Notes under the pieces: model-generated
Database searches by the model: none
Seen by the model: the letters and a program-made list of their open reading frames with translations, nothing else
Told to the model about the DNA's origin: nothing
Shown: positions 46,831 through 54,999 of the stretch, piece after piece
How the letters are laid out: each line of letters begins with the position of its first letter
Numbering within the stretch: position 1 is the first letter of the stretch
Source: an uncultured Prevotella sp.
GTDB lineage: Bacteria; Bacteroidota; Bacteroidia; Bacteroidales; Bacteroidaceae
Assembly: GCA_944319915.1 (NCBI GenBank)
Contig: CALUEY010000002.1
Span: 124,001-188,000, forward strand
Length of the DNA: 64,000 nt
Direction: 5' to 3'
Position numbers and translations under genes: made by a program

Positions 46831-49731
46831 TCACTCGAGCAGGAAGTTTAGGATGCCTTGCATTATTGCCTTGCGTTTGTCTGCGTCGATGATGCATTCA
46901 AAGGGGAATCCCATTGCCAGCGATCGGTAGTCAGCCCCGCGGTAGGCAACGCAAGCATCGCGTCCATCGGGATACCGCATGGCGGCGAATGCCGGCCACA
47001 CAGGGCTGAGCACCTCGGGCGAAGTCACGCAATAATGCTTGCCGTTGATTTCGTCATATATCCTCATGGTTGTGTTCATCCCATAAATTGAGTCGCCCCG
47101 CGTGGTGCTGTTGCCTGCATAGCTGAACTTCAGCAAGTCTGCCGTGAACTGCCTTTCGGCAGGCTTCTGCATGTCGCTGCCCAAGTAAGCCCCGCTTACG
47201 AGCAGTGCGCCGCCTCGCGATGCATATTCTTTCAGCTTGCCTTGCATTGTCGTTGAGAATGTCTTGTAGTATTGCAGGCTGTGTCCGTCGTTGCGTTCGA
47301 GGCCCAGCAGTATGTCGGCCATCTGGTAGCGGGCAAGGCTCACGCTGCCGCTTTCCACGGCTCCGTATGAGCAGCTCAATATGTTGTACCGCTTGTTTGC
47401 CGCCATTGCTTCAGCATGGCAGCGCACATAGTCCATGTCATTGCCTGCGATGGTCTTTCCTGCGAAGTCGTCGTTGCTCCAGCCGAGTCCGCTTTCATCT
47501 TCTATCCCCATGCGGTTGCGGTCGAAGTTCACCTGCCTGCCCACCCATCCGCAGGTAGGCCCGAGCGTCACCCCAGGGTCTGCGTCGAAGTCAAAGCCTT
47601 GCCCCGAAGCATCGTCAAGCACAGCCGGCGACGACAGACGTCTGAATCCGTTCACGATAATCACGCTCTTTCCCGCCCCGGGGTTGTACATGGCGCACAG
47701 CACCTCGGTGGGGAAGCTCTTTCCGCCGCGTGTCACTGCCGCCACTTTGAAGCTGTATAGCACGCCCGGTTCGAGCTTCATGTTGAGGCTGTTCCGGCCG
47801 CGTATGTATGTGCCGTTGTCGAAGTCGGAATGTCCGTATGCCGTGTACACTATGTAGCCAGTGGGGCGCGATGTCGCCTCCTGCGGGTCGTCCACGGGCG
47901 TCCAGCGCAGTACGGCCTCGCCTTTTTCGTCCATCTCGATGCTGAAGTCCTTCGGGGTTAGTGGCGTTACGGCGTAAGGCCTTCCGTGCTGGTCGGCAAT
48001 GTAGCGCAGGATTGTCTTGTAAATCGACCTTGCGAGGGTGAACTTGAAATTTGGGTCTTGGCCGTAACGCATATCGGGGAAGTTCTGGTGCGACATCGTT
48101 TCAAGGATTGCGCTCGGCACTCCCGGCAGTCTCGTTTCCGAATAGTTGCGGTCCAGCAGGTCGCGCTTGTTCCAACGGCCATACTTGTATTGCAGGTCGC
48201 GCGCCGCGTTCGACAGCAGTGCGGCGGCGAAGTCGCGCGAGGCGAGGCGCGAGATGCCCGCGTTGAGCCTTCCGCCGTTGAAGCCGGTGGTGCAGATGGC
48301 CAGCGAGCCAACAATCCCCAAGCCGTCCTTTGCAAATCCGGCGTCGCTGTGTATGGCCAGCGATAGTTCCAGCGGAACCTTCTTCCCGTCGGTTGTGGGC
48401 ATGTAGCACGAGCCGCCACCGAGATAGTTCGTCATTAGCGAGCGCGTGTTTATGTCGTCGGCATAGTCGTTTGTTCCGCCTCGCGTGCTGTAAACAGAGT
48501 AGGGCATGCCGGCCCATTGGGCGTAGTAACGCGCCCCCTCGAGGCATCGTGGCAGTCCGCTGGTGCTTCCACCGCGCTCTATGTTGCCCATGCCGCCCCC
48601 GAAGCGCACCGCATCGGCGGTGACGACACCTCTGCCTGAGCTTTGGTTGGTGAGCACCACGCGGTTATATTCGCTGCTGCCGGCGTCAAAGTCGAACGTT
48701 CCAAGGTAGACCCAAGTGCCTCCGCCCATCTGCTGGTTTACCCTGAATTCGGTCTGTTCACCTTTGTGCCACACCGTGTAGTGCGCGTCGTCAACGCTGT
48801 TCTCCATCGTTTGGTAACTCACGTAAACGGCGTACCTTCCCTCTTCGGGGAAGTTTGGCTGGTAAGAAACGATGCTGTATTTCTTCTTGCTTCCCGTAGC
48901 CTTGGCCATGCGTGCGGTGCCGGCGGCAAACGGGTTTTCGCCGTCGGAATACCACCCTGGGTGCTGCGCGAAGCCTTTCGTTGCTGTTGTAGTCCACGGG
49001 TTCTTAGAACTTACCTCAATGTAGCGTGTGCCGTGCGTGGCATCGTCGTTGTCAATTACCACCTCGTGGGTCTGAATGTCGCGTTCGCGTGGCGTAAACA
49101 CCACAGCCCCTGCATTCTCGAGCATTGGTATCAGGTATGGCACCACAATGCTTGGAGTAAACAAGTCTTCAGTGGTCCCGAATAGTTTAGGGCGCTGCCA
49201 TCGCCATTTGCCTTCCTTTTGGTCGTAGTATCGGCCATGGCTGGCCCACAAGGCGATGTGCCTGTTGTGCAGCCCGTGGGTGGGGGTGTAAGGCGACGAG
49301 GCATTGCTCACCCACGGCTCACCCTCATATTCAATGTCGCCCCACAGGTTGGCCACGCCCCTTTTCCTCGTCAGCCTGTGCGGAACGAGGTCTTCTATGG
49401 GCATGCCGTTGGTCACAATCGTTATGCTGTACTTCCTGTAAGGCTTTGGCAAGGTTTTCCTTATCCGCTTGTATATGTCGTTGACGGTCTTTTCCGAAAA
49501 CTCCTGCGCGGCAAAGGTGCCGTCGGCCGTGATTGTAATGGCCTTCCTGCTGTTGTCCACGTTGCATCCCGTCATCCGCGGGGCTTGCGGCAGTTCCTGC
49601 TTCTTTGGCTTGTATTTTGCGAAATATTCCTCGAGCTTCTGCTCCATTTTTCTTTCTTGCCCTGCATTTTGGGCAATGCAGGCAGGTCCGGTGCAGAGCA
49701 AGAAAGCTATGATGTGGTATCGTATGTTCAT
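46831..49731 (-). CDS. Golvesin-domain N-acetylmuramoyl-L-alanine amidase
   Basis: Large secreted protein of 966 residues, often annotated as xanthan lyase in Bacteroidetes. After a signal peptide comes an Amidase_3-like fold split by an insertion. The first metal His is in WASHGRYYD (near residue 165) and the Glu in GTTEDLFTP (near 188). A golvesin C-terminal-like domain follows (about 245-385: YAVYVSYQTMENSVDDAHY, then GRGVVTADAVRFGGG). The amidase then resumes with AIHSDAG and the catalytic Glu of ILETMSHQNFPD. A fibronectin III-like domain (about 600-690) and a flavodoxin- or GATase-like C-terminal region complete it. I use the ATG at 49731. It probably cleaves peptidoglycan; the substrate is inferred. 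Confidence 0.82.
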   Translation of the reverse strand: MNIRYHIIAFLLCTGPACIAQNAGQERKMEQKLEEYFAKYKPKKQELPQAPRMTGCNVDNSRKAITITADGTFAAQEFSEKTVNDIYKRIRKTLPKPYRKYSITIVTNGMPIEDLVPHRLTRKRGVANLWGDIEYEGEPWVSNASSPYTPTHGLHNRHIALWASHGRYYDQKEGKWRWQRPKLFGTTEDLFTPSIVVPYLIPMLENAGAVVFTPRERDIQTHEVVIDNDDATHGTRYIEVSSKNPWTTTATKGFAQHPGWYSDGENPFAAGTARMAKATGSKKKYSIVSYQPNFPEEGRYAVYVSYQTMENSVDDAHYTVWHKGEQTEFRVNQQMGGGTWVYLGTFDFDAGSSEYNRVVLTNQSSGRGVVTADAVRFGGGMGNIERGGSTSGLPRCLEGARYYAQWAGMPYSVYSTRGGTNDYADDINTRSLMTNYLGGGSCYMPTTDGKKVPLELSLAIHSDAGFAKDGLGIVGSLAICTTGFNGGRLNAGISRLASRDFAAALLSNAARDLQYKYGRWNKRDLLDRNYSETRLPGVPSAILETMSHQNFPDMRYGQDPNFKFTLARSIYKTILRYIADQHGRPYAVTPLTPKDFSIEMDEKGEAVLRWTPVDDPQEATSRPTGYIVYTAYGHSDFDNGTYIRGRNSLNMKLEPGVLYSFKVAAVTRGGKSFPTEVLCAMYNPGAGKSVIIVNGFRRLSSPAVLDDASGQGFDFDADPGVTLGPTCGWVGRQVNFDRNRMGIEDESGLGWSNDDFAGKTIAGNDMDYVRCHAEAMAANKRYNILSCSYGAVESGSVSLARYQMADILLGLERNDGHSLQYYKTFSTTMQGKLKEYASRGGALLVSGAYLGSDMQKPAERQFTADLLKFSYAGNSTTRGDSIYGMNTTMRIYDEINGKHYCVTSPEVLSPVWPAFAAMRYPDGRDACVAYRGADYRSLAMGFPFECIIDADKRKAIMQGILNFLLE

Positions 49732-49736
49732 TTGTG

Positions 49737-50291
49737 TCACACTTCTCCAGTGGTGAAGTTTTCGGGTTTCCGGCCTTCAAATCTCTTGAAATAAAGTTTT
49801 ATTTCGCGCATCTGTCCGTCGATGTCGCCGTTCGGAACGATTGTCTTTGTGCATTCTATCAGTTTCCTGCGGTAGTCCACGCCGTAAAGCAAGATGGGCA
49901 TGCCGGCCTTTGCGGCTATGTAGTAGAAGCCCTTCTTCCAGTCGGGGGTGGGCGAGCGGGTGCCTTCCGGCGTTATGCATAGGTGGAAACTGCGCGCTTT
50001 CCGGGCCTCCTCGGCCAGGTTGTCGGTCATGTTTGTGTGCCGCGAACGCCACACAGGTATCCCCCCCAGCTTGCGGAACAAGCCACCGAGAGGCCAGAAG
50101 AACCATTCCTTTTTCATAAGGAAATTGCTCTTTATTCCCTCGGCGCGCGAGTACAGCAAGCCGATTATGAAGTCCCAGTTGCTTGTGTGCGGTGCAAGGC
50201 AGATGATGTATTTGTTGGGGTGGGCTTCCGTTATGTTGGTTTTCCACCCCAACCGCTTGTACAGCACCCAGCTGCATAGTTGTTTAAGCAT
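49737..50291 (-). CDS. PlsC-like 1-acylglycerol-3-phosphate acyltransferase
   Basis: Membrane-associated acyltransferase of 184 residues. The HX4D motif is in APHTSNWDF, and the second substrate motif is ITPEGTRSPT, with KLGGIPVWR between them, as in the PlsC group. The start at 50291 is chosen because the domain begins there (MLKQLCSWVLYKRLGWK). It could act in phospholipid or ornithine-lipid synthesis. It ends 5 bases before the amidase ATG and starts 14 bases after the small gene upstream, so these three are likely one transcript. Confidence 0.88.
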   Translation of the reverse strand: MLKQLCSWVLYKRLGWKTNITEAHPNKYIICLAPHTSNWDFIIGLLYSRAEGIKSNFLMKKEWFFWPLGGLFRKLGGIPVWRSRHTNMTDNLAEEARKARSFHLCITPEGTRSPTPDWKKGFYYIAAKAGMPILLYGVDYRRKLIECTKTIVPNGDIDGQMREIKLYFKRFEGRKPENFTTGEV

Positions 50292-50305
50292 GTCTTCTTT
50301 GGGCC

Positions 50306-50578
50306 TTATTCTGATATGCTTATCTGGTCTGCCAGTTCGGTTGTCTGCGCCTTGAACTTGCCGATGAGGTCCTTGAAATAAGCCTTTGCGGTCATTCCTG
50401 GCTCTGCGTGCGACACCCTGCTGATGAAGTCGCTCTCCATCTTTATGATGGAGTGCATCAGCGTCTCCGCGTTTTCTTTCTCGTTTTGTGTGCCATATAG
50501 CGACATTGCTATGCATTCAGCAAAAAGGTCTGTGCATATTTGGCTGATATTGCGCTTTAAGGTTCTTCTGTTTGCCAT
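50306..50578 (-). CDS. Small helical protein of unknown function
   Basis: A 90-residue protein that appears all-helical, from the ATG at 50578 (MANRRTLKRNISQICTDLF). No metal or nucleotide motif is seen. Its first part has two Cys (QICTDLFAECIAM), and its middle has NAETLMHSIIKMESDF. The spacing to the acyltransferase gene (14 bases) suggests coupling. I recognise it only as the kind of small protein often found in Bacteroidales operons. The 268-base gap upstream also holds the pfp promoter and a short palindrome at 50750-50764. Confidence 0.6.
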   Translation of the reverse strand: MANRRTLKRNISQICTDLFAECIAMSLYGTQNEKENAETLMHSIIKMESDFISRVSHAEPGMTAKAYFKDLIGKFKAQTTELADQISISE

Positions 50579-50795
50579 ATCGATTAGTCCTCCTTTGTTG
50601 TTGATTTGTTTTGTTGTTTCTTTGCAGAAAATAAGCTGCGCCCGGGAAACAGGAAGCAAGCTTCCTTTCCGCTCGCTTGCATTATCTTTTGCGAAGATAC
50701 GTATTTTATTGCGATGGGCAATGACTTTCGGTGAAAAAAATATTAAAATGATGCCATAGGCATCTTTCCTTGGCCTCATTCTGATAAAATTTGTT

Positions 50796-50803
50796 TATAT
50801 TTG
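50796..50803 (+). promoter_or_regulatory. Bacteroidetes-type -7 box for pfp
   Basis: TATATTTG, 44 bases before the pfp ATG. Just upstream, GATGCC-ATA-GGCATC (50750-50764) forms a 6-bp inverted repeat that could be an operator. Confidence 0.5.
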
Positions 50804-50847
50804 CGGATACAAATCCACATACATTATATAACATATAAGATACAGTT

Positions 50848-52491
50848 ATGGAAAAAAGCGCGTTGCAGGCCGCAAGAGCTGCATACCAGCCAAAGTTGCC
50901 CAAAGCCCTCAAGGGGAGTGTCATCGCAAAGGAAGGCGAGCCTACCCAGAGCGTGGCAGACAGGGAAGAGATTAAAAAGTTGTTCCCCAACACTTACGGG
51001 ATGCCGGTTGTAGAGTTCGCCGAGAGTGGCGAGGCAAACAGCTGCCGGGTGAATGTTGGCGTGATACTCAGTGGAGGCCAGGCCCCAGGCGGCCACAATG
51101 TGATTACCGGATTGTTCGACCAGCTGAAAAGGCTCAACCCCGAAAACCGCCTCTACGGCTTCATACTCGGGCCAAGCGGACTGGTTGAGCATAACTATCA
51201 GGAGCTTACCAAGGACATCATCGACGAATACCGCAACACCGGAGGCTTCGACATGATAGGGTCGGGGCGCACCAAGCTGGAGACCGTGGAGCAGTTTGAG
51301 AAAGGCCTTGAGATACTGCGGGAGCTTGACATAAAGGCCCTTGTCATCATCGGTGGCGACGACTCGAACACCAACGCCTGCGTGCTGGCCGAGTATTATG
51401 CGGCCAACAACTGCGGGGTGCAGGTCATTGGCTGCCCAAAGACCATTGACGGCGACCTTAAGAACAGCCAGATAGAGATATCATTCGGCTTCGACACTGC
51501 CACCAAGACTTACTCTGAGCTTGTGGGCAACATAGAGCGCGACTGCAACTCGGCGCGCAAGTACTGGCACTTCATCAAGGTGATGGGGCGCAGCGCAAGC
51601 CACATTGCCCTTGAGTGCGCGCTGCAGTGCCAGCCCAACGTGTGCCTCGTTTCCGAGGAAGTGGAAAAGAACGACATGACGCTCAACCAGGTTGTCGACT
51701 ACCTTTGCGGGGTAATCGCCCACCGTGCTGCCAACGGGTGCAACTTCGGCACGGTAATCGTGCCTGAAGGCCTGATAGAGTTCATACCGGCAATAGGCCG
51801 CCTCATCGACGAGCTAAACGACTTGCTGGCCGCCCACGGCCACGAGTACCGCGACCTCGACGTGCAGGCGCAGCGCGAATACATCATTGCACACCTGTCT
51901 GCCGAGAACGTAGCCACCTTCGAGACGCTCCCCGTAGAGGTGGCCCGCCAGCTATCGCTCGACCGCGACCCGCACGGCAACGTGCAGGTTTCGCTCATCG
52001 AGACCGAGAAACTGCTTTCGGATATGTGCGCCGCAAGGCTCGAGAAGATGAAGGCCGAGGGCAAGTTTGTGGGCAATTTTGCAGCCCAGCACCACTTCTT
52101 TGGCTACGAGGGGCGTTGTGCAGCTCCGTCTAATTTCGATGCCGACTACTGCTATGCCTTAGGCACGAGCGCCGCGCAGCTGATAGCCGTAGGCAAGACC
52201 GGCTACATGGCGATAGTGAAGAACACCACGCGCCCCACCGAAGAGTGGGTGGCTGGCGGCGTGCCTATCACCATGATGATGAACATGGAGCGCCGCAACG
52301 GCAAGATGAAGCCCGTGATACGCAAGGCGCTGGTAGACCTCGAAGGCAATCCTTTCAAGACCTTCGTGGCCAACCGCGACCGTTGGGCCAAGGAAACGTG
52401 CTACGTATATCCCGGCCCGATACAATACTGGGGGCCTGCCGACGTGTGCGACAAGCCTACCATGACGCTCGCGCTCGAGCACGCCGACTGA
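50848..52491 (+). CDS. pfp: Pyrophosphate--fructose-6-phosphate 1-phosphotransferase
   Basis: Reversible glycolytic phosphofructokinase that uses pyrophosphate in place of ATP. The 547-residue protein belongs to the long PFP group. Evidence: [16 protein letters not shown] at the N-terminal phosphate site, [11 protein letters not shown] with the second Asp typical of PPi-dependent enzymes, the catalytic [10 protein letters not shown], and [15 protein letters not shown]. It has its own promoter and no close partner. Together with the membrane pyrophosphatase it marks PPi-based energy metabolism. Confidence 0.95.
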   Translation: MEKSALQAARAAYQPKLPKALKGSVIAKEGEPTQSVADREEIKKLFPNTYGMPVVEFAESGEANSCRVNVGVILSGGQAPGGHNVITGLFDQLKRLNPENRLYGFILGPSGLVEHNYQELTKDIIDEYRNTGGFDMIGSGRTKLETVEQFEKGLEILRELDIKALVIIGGDDSNTNACVLAEYYAANNCGVQVIGCPKTIDGDLKNSQIEISFGFDTATKTYSELVGNIERDCNSARKYWHFIKVMGRSASHIALECALQCQPNVCLVSEEVEKNDMTLNQVVDYLCGVIAHRAANGCNFGTVIVPEGLIEFIPAIGRLIDELNDLLAAHGHEYRDLDVQAQREYIIAHLSAENVATFETLPVEVARQLSLDRDPHGNVQVSLIETEKLLSDMCAARLEKMKAEGKFVGNFAAQHHFFGYEGRCAAPSNFDADYCYALGTSAAQLIAVGKTGYMAIVKNTTRPTEEWVAGGVPITMMMNMERRNGKMKPVIRKALVDLEGNPFKTFVANRDRWAKETCYVYPGPIQYWGPADVCDKPTMTLALEHAD

Positions 52492-52591
52492 CAATTTTAG
52501 TTGTAGGCAAGCGGCATCACGCACTGTTGCGGCTTTTTGTGGCGCACTGGCGGTGCGTGATGCCATTCTGTCTGCCTTGCTTAAGCCTGCA

Positions 52592-53497
52592 ATGTCTGCC
52601 TCGTCATCCAAGCATACCGAAAAGCGGAAGCGCGCCCGCAGGCCCTCACCCGGCCGGCAGGCGCGCCGCTCCCGTTTCCATTCGCCTTATCTGTGGGTGC
52701 TCCGCAAGTTGCCAGGCTGGCCGTGGTTGCTTGGTGGCGGCTTGGTTGTGGGGCTGTATGTGTGGGCTTTCTATTATTTCTTTGTAAGCCCTTTTGGTTT
52801 CCGGTGGCGGGCATTGTATGGCGACGCATCCTATCCCGAGGGCTATGAAATCCACGGCATCGACGTGAGCCACCACCAGGGGGCCATCGACTGGGCCGTG
52901 CTTCGCAACAACGGCATGATAGGCCGCTACCCCGTGCGCTTTGTCATGATAAAGGCCACCGAGGGGGCCAGCAACGTAGACAGTCGCTTCAGTGAAAATT
53001 TCCATCAGGCGCGCGAGTATGGCTTTGTGCGCGGGGCTTACCACTTCTGGAGCACCGCGTCGAGTGGGCGGGCGCAGGCGGAGCATTTCCTGCGCACCGT
53101 GGAGCTTGAAGAGGGCGACCTGCCGCCGGTGCTCGACGTGGAGCGCAAGGCCAAGTCGCAGACGCCGCAGCAGTTTAAGGAGAGCGTGCTGACTTGGCTG
53201 CGCCTTGTCGAGGCACATTACGGCGTCAAGCCGATAATTTATACATATTATAAATTCAAGACGGCCTACCTTGGCGACTCCATCTTCGACGCCTATCCAT
53301 ATTGGATTGCGCATTATTATGTAGACTCGGTGGAGTATAAGGGCAAGTGGAAGTTCTGGCAGCACACAGACTGTGGGCGCCTGCCCGGCATCAAGGGCTA
53401 CGTTGATTTCGACATTTACAATGGCAGTTACTACGACTTGCAGCAGCTCACCATAGGCAGTCGCGAGGATGAGGAAGATGAGTCGTGGTATGACTGA
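52592..53497 (+). CDS. GH25-family lysozyme-like protein, membrane-anchored
   Basis: Predicted muramidase of 301 residues. After a basic cytoplasmic tail (KRKRARRPSP...) there is one membrane segment (about residues 45-65), then the GH25 domain. Its features are EIHGIDVSHHQGAIDW, the catalytic DVE in PPVLDVERK, KPIIYTYYKF, and the last acidic pair in GYVDFDIYNG. An ATG at 52553 is also possible. The basic tail and anchor suggest a cell-wall role in the host and not a phage lysin; no phage genes are near. Confidence 0.88.
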   Translation: MSASSSKHTEKRKRARRPSPGRQARRSRFHSPYLWVLRKLPGWPWLLGGGLVVGLYVWAFYYFFVSPFGFRWRALYGDASYPEGYEIHGIDVSHHQGAIDWAVLRNNGMIGRYPVRFVMIKATEGASNVDSRFSENFHQAREYGFVRGAYHFWSTASSGRAQAEHFLRTVELEEGDLPPVLDVERKAKSQTPQQFKESVLTWLRLVEAHYGVKPIIYTYYKFKTAYLGDSIFDAYPYWIAHYYVDSVEYKGKWKFWQHTDCGRLPGIKGYVDFDIYNGSYYDLQQLTIGSREDEEDESWYD

Positions 53498-53608
53498 CGT
53501 GTAGCGGCATGGCCTACGGCTTGCCTTGCCTTTGATTGCCGCCTTGCCGTCTCTTCGTCAATGTTCTTTACAAAATCATTCATTGTGGCATGGCCTTGCA
53601 GCGCCGGC

Positions 53609-53704
53609 ATTGCCAAACGGCCTCTTTGGGATTGCCAAACGGCCGGTTTCGCGTTGCCGAACGGCCCCTTTTGCATTGTAAAACGGCACGTTTGGTAACT
53701 TGCA
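53609..53704 (+). repeat. 22-bp degenerate tandem array, copy E
   Basis: The best-preserved copy. Core starts at 53617, 53639, 53661 and 53683 are each 22 bp apart: ACGGCCTCTTT, ACGGCCGGTTT, ACGGCCCCTTT and the terminal ACGGCACGTTT. Linkers are TTGCCAA, TTGCCGA and TTGTAAA. TTCTTTACAAAA upstream has its TAC 48 bp before the first core. It lies between the GH25 gene and the HNH remnant. Orientation is plus. Confidence 0.82.
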
Positions 53705-53734
53705 GGAAACCAATCGGTTACCTACGATGGTTGA

Positions 53735-53959
53735 TGCAGGGAAATAACTTTACTATTTATACGCTACGCCTTTCCTTGCGACATGAAGCTGGCGGCGTGG
53801 GAGCGCCAGGGTCATGCCTGCGTGCTGTGCCACCGTGAATTCGACTTCGAGTTAATGGAGGGCGACCACATCACGCCTTGGCGCGACGGTGGGCGCACTG
53901 TGGCGGAGAACTGCCAGATGCTCTGCCGCGAGTGCAACCGCCGCAAGGGCGGCAGGTGA
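53735..53959 (+). pseudogene. HNH endonuclease remnant (C-terminal domain)
   Basis: From 53735 a short open frame encodes about 74 residues, with the only ATG at 53783 (58 residues from there). The HNH signature is complete: CVLCHREF, DHITPWRDGG and LCRECNRRKGG. This matches the HNH domain found at the C-terminus of DUF262/GmrSD-like and related proteins. The similarity seems to begin before the ATG (RYAFPCDMKLAAWERQG), and a stop lies at 53732, so this looks like the 3' end of a lost longer gene. It is flanked upstream by array E and ends 20 bases from the convergent prmA stop. It could still be a small active HNH protein, but I think a remnant is likelier. Confidence 0.7.
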
Positions 53960-53979
53960 GTTGCCTGGGGAGGCAGGGG

Positions 53980-54852
53980 CTATCTTGCCGCCGGGCCTTT
54001 GCGGAACTCCAGGCAGGCCCAGTGGCCTGAGCTGGCTGTGTGGGCCGGGCTTAGCCCCAGGGCTTCGGCGCAGCGGGTTATGGCTTGGGCGTCGCTTTCA
54101 TAGAAACCGCTGAGCAGCAGCAGCGCGCCCTCGGCCATGGCCTCGCAGAAGCGGGGCATGTCGGCAAGGAGAATGTTGCAGTTGATGTTGGCCGCCACCA
54201 CGTTGAACTTCCCCTCTGTCCTGTCTATGGCCGAGGCGTCGCCCTGCAAGGCCGTAAACCTGTCGGCAACGCCGTTGGCCGTGGCGTTGTGGCGCGAGTT
54301 CTCCACGCTCCACTCATCGATGTCATAGCCCACGGCCATGGCCGCCCCCATCTTCAGCGCGGCTATGGCCAGTATGCCCGTGCCGCAGCCGCAGTCGAGC
54401 ATGCGCTTGCCGGTCATGTCGGCGGCCAGGAGCCTTTCCACCATCATGCGCGTAGTCTCGTGGGTGCCTGTGCCGAAAGCCAGCTTGGCGTCTATTCCTA
54501 TCGTTATGTCGTAGTGGCTTTGTGGCAGGTGGCGGCCGTCGTGTATGCAGCAGCGGTCGCCAATGGCTATAGGCTCAAAGCCTTCCTGCTCCCACTGCTC
54601 GTTCCAGTCGCGGTATTCGGCTTCCTTTATGGTGTAACTTACCTTTACCCCTGGCATGGGGAAATTGTTTGCAAGGTCGTCGAGAGCAGTGCGGTCGAGC
54701 AGCGTGGTCTGCACGTAGCCTTTGGTTCCGCCGTCGGTTTCCTCAAAAGCCTCAAAGCCGGCGTCACCAGCCATGGCGGCGATGAGGTCGCGTGCGTCCT
54801 GAAGGCCATCGCCCTTGGGCGACACGCTGAATTCCACTTCGTAGTATCTCAT
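53980..54852 (-). CDS. prmA: Ribosomal protein L11 methyltransferase
   Basis: SAM-dependent methyltransferase that trimethylates ribosomal protein L11. The SAM motif MLDCGCGTGILAIAAL is near residue 150, preceded by FGTGTHETTRMMVE and followed by NINCNILL, all typical of PrmA. I start at the ATG at 54852 (290 residues); a longer frame to 55095 runs through the promoter region. It is divergent from the Trp/Tyr-rich protein gene. Confidence 0.93.
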   Translation of the reverse strand: MRYYEVEFSVSPKGDGLQDARDLIAAMAGDAGFEAFEETDGGTKGYVQTTLLDRTALDDLANNFPMPGVKVSYTIKEAEYRDWNEQWEQEGFEPIAIGDRCCIHDGRHLPQSHYDITIGIDAKLAFGTGTHETTRMMVERLLAADMTGKRMLDCGCGTGILAIAALKMGAAMAVGYDIDEWSVENSRHNATANGVADRFTALQGDASAIDRTEGKFNVVAANINCNILLADMPRFCEAMAEGALLLLSGFYESDAQAITRCAEALGLSPAHTASSGHWACLEFRKGPAAR

Positions 54853-54878
54853 GAAAGCATTGATGTTAATTAGCCTTG

Positions 54879-54886
54879 CAAAAATA
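54879..54886 (-). promoter_or_regulatory. Bacteroidetes-type -7 box for prmA
   Basis: Minus-strand TATTTTTG, 26 bases before the prmA ATG at 54852. Confidence 0.5.
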
Positions 54887-54928
54887 CAAAAAATAGGGGA
54901 ATCCCTACGCAAGTTTAGGTTTTTTCCG

Positions 54929-54936
54929 TAATTTTG
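54929..54936 (+). promoter_or_regulatory. Bacteroidetes-type -7 box for the Trp/Tyr-rich protein gene
   Basis: TAATTTTG, 63 bases before the ATG at 55000, divergent from the prmA promoter. Confidence 0.5.
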
Positions 54937-54999
54937 CAAGAGAAGACAATGTAATTTTGCATTGATAGTTAATGAACAATAAAGAAAGGGAGGTTGTAT

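Noticed and set aside
52592-53497. Prophage lysin region
   Set aside because: The GH25 protein has a basic tail and membrane anchor, and no holin, capsid, integrase or other phage gene is nearby.
53609-53704. CRISPR array
   Set aside because: The 22-bp units are tandem and degenerate, without unique spacers of 26-40 bases, and no cas genes are present.
53735-53959. Active restriction-modification system
   Set aside because: Only an HNH domain of 58-74 residues is present, with no methyltransferase or specificity gene next to it.
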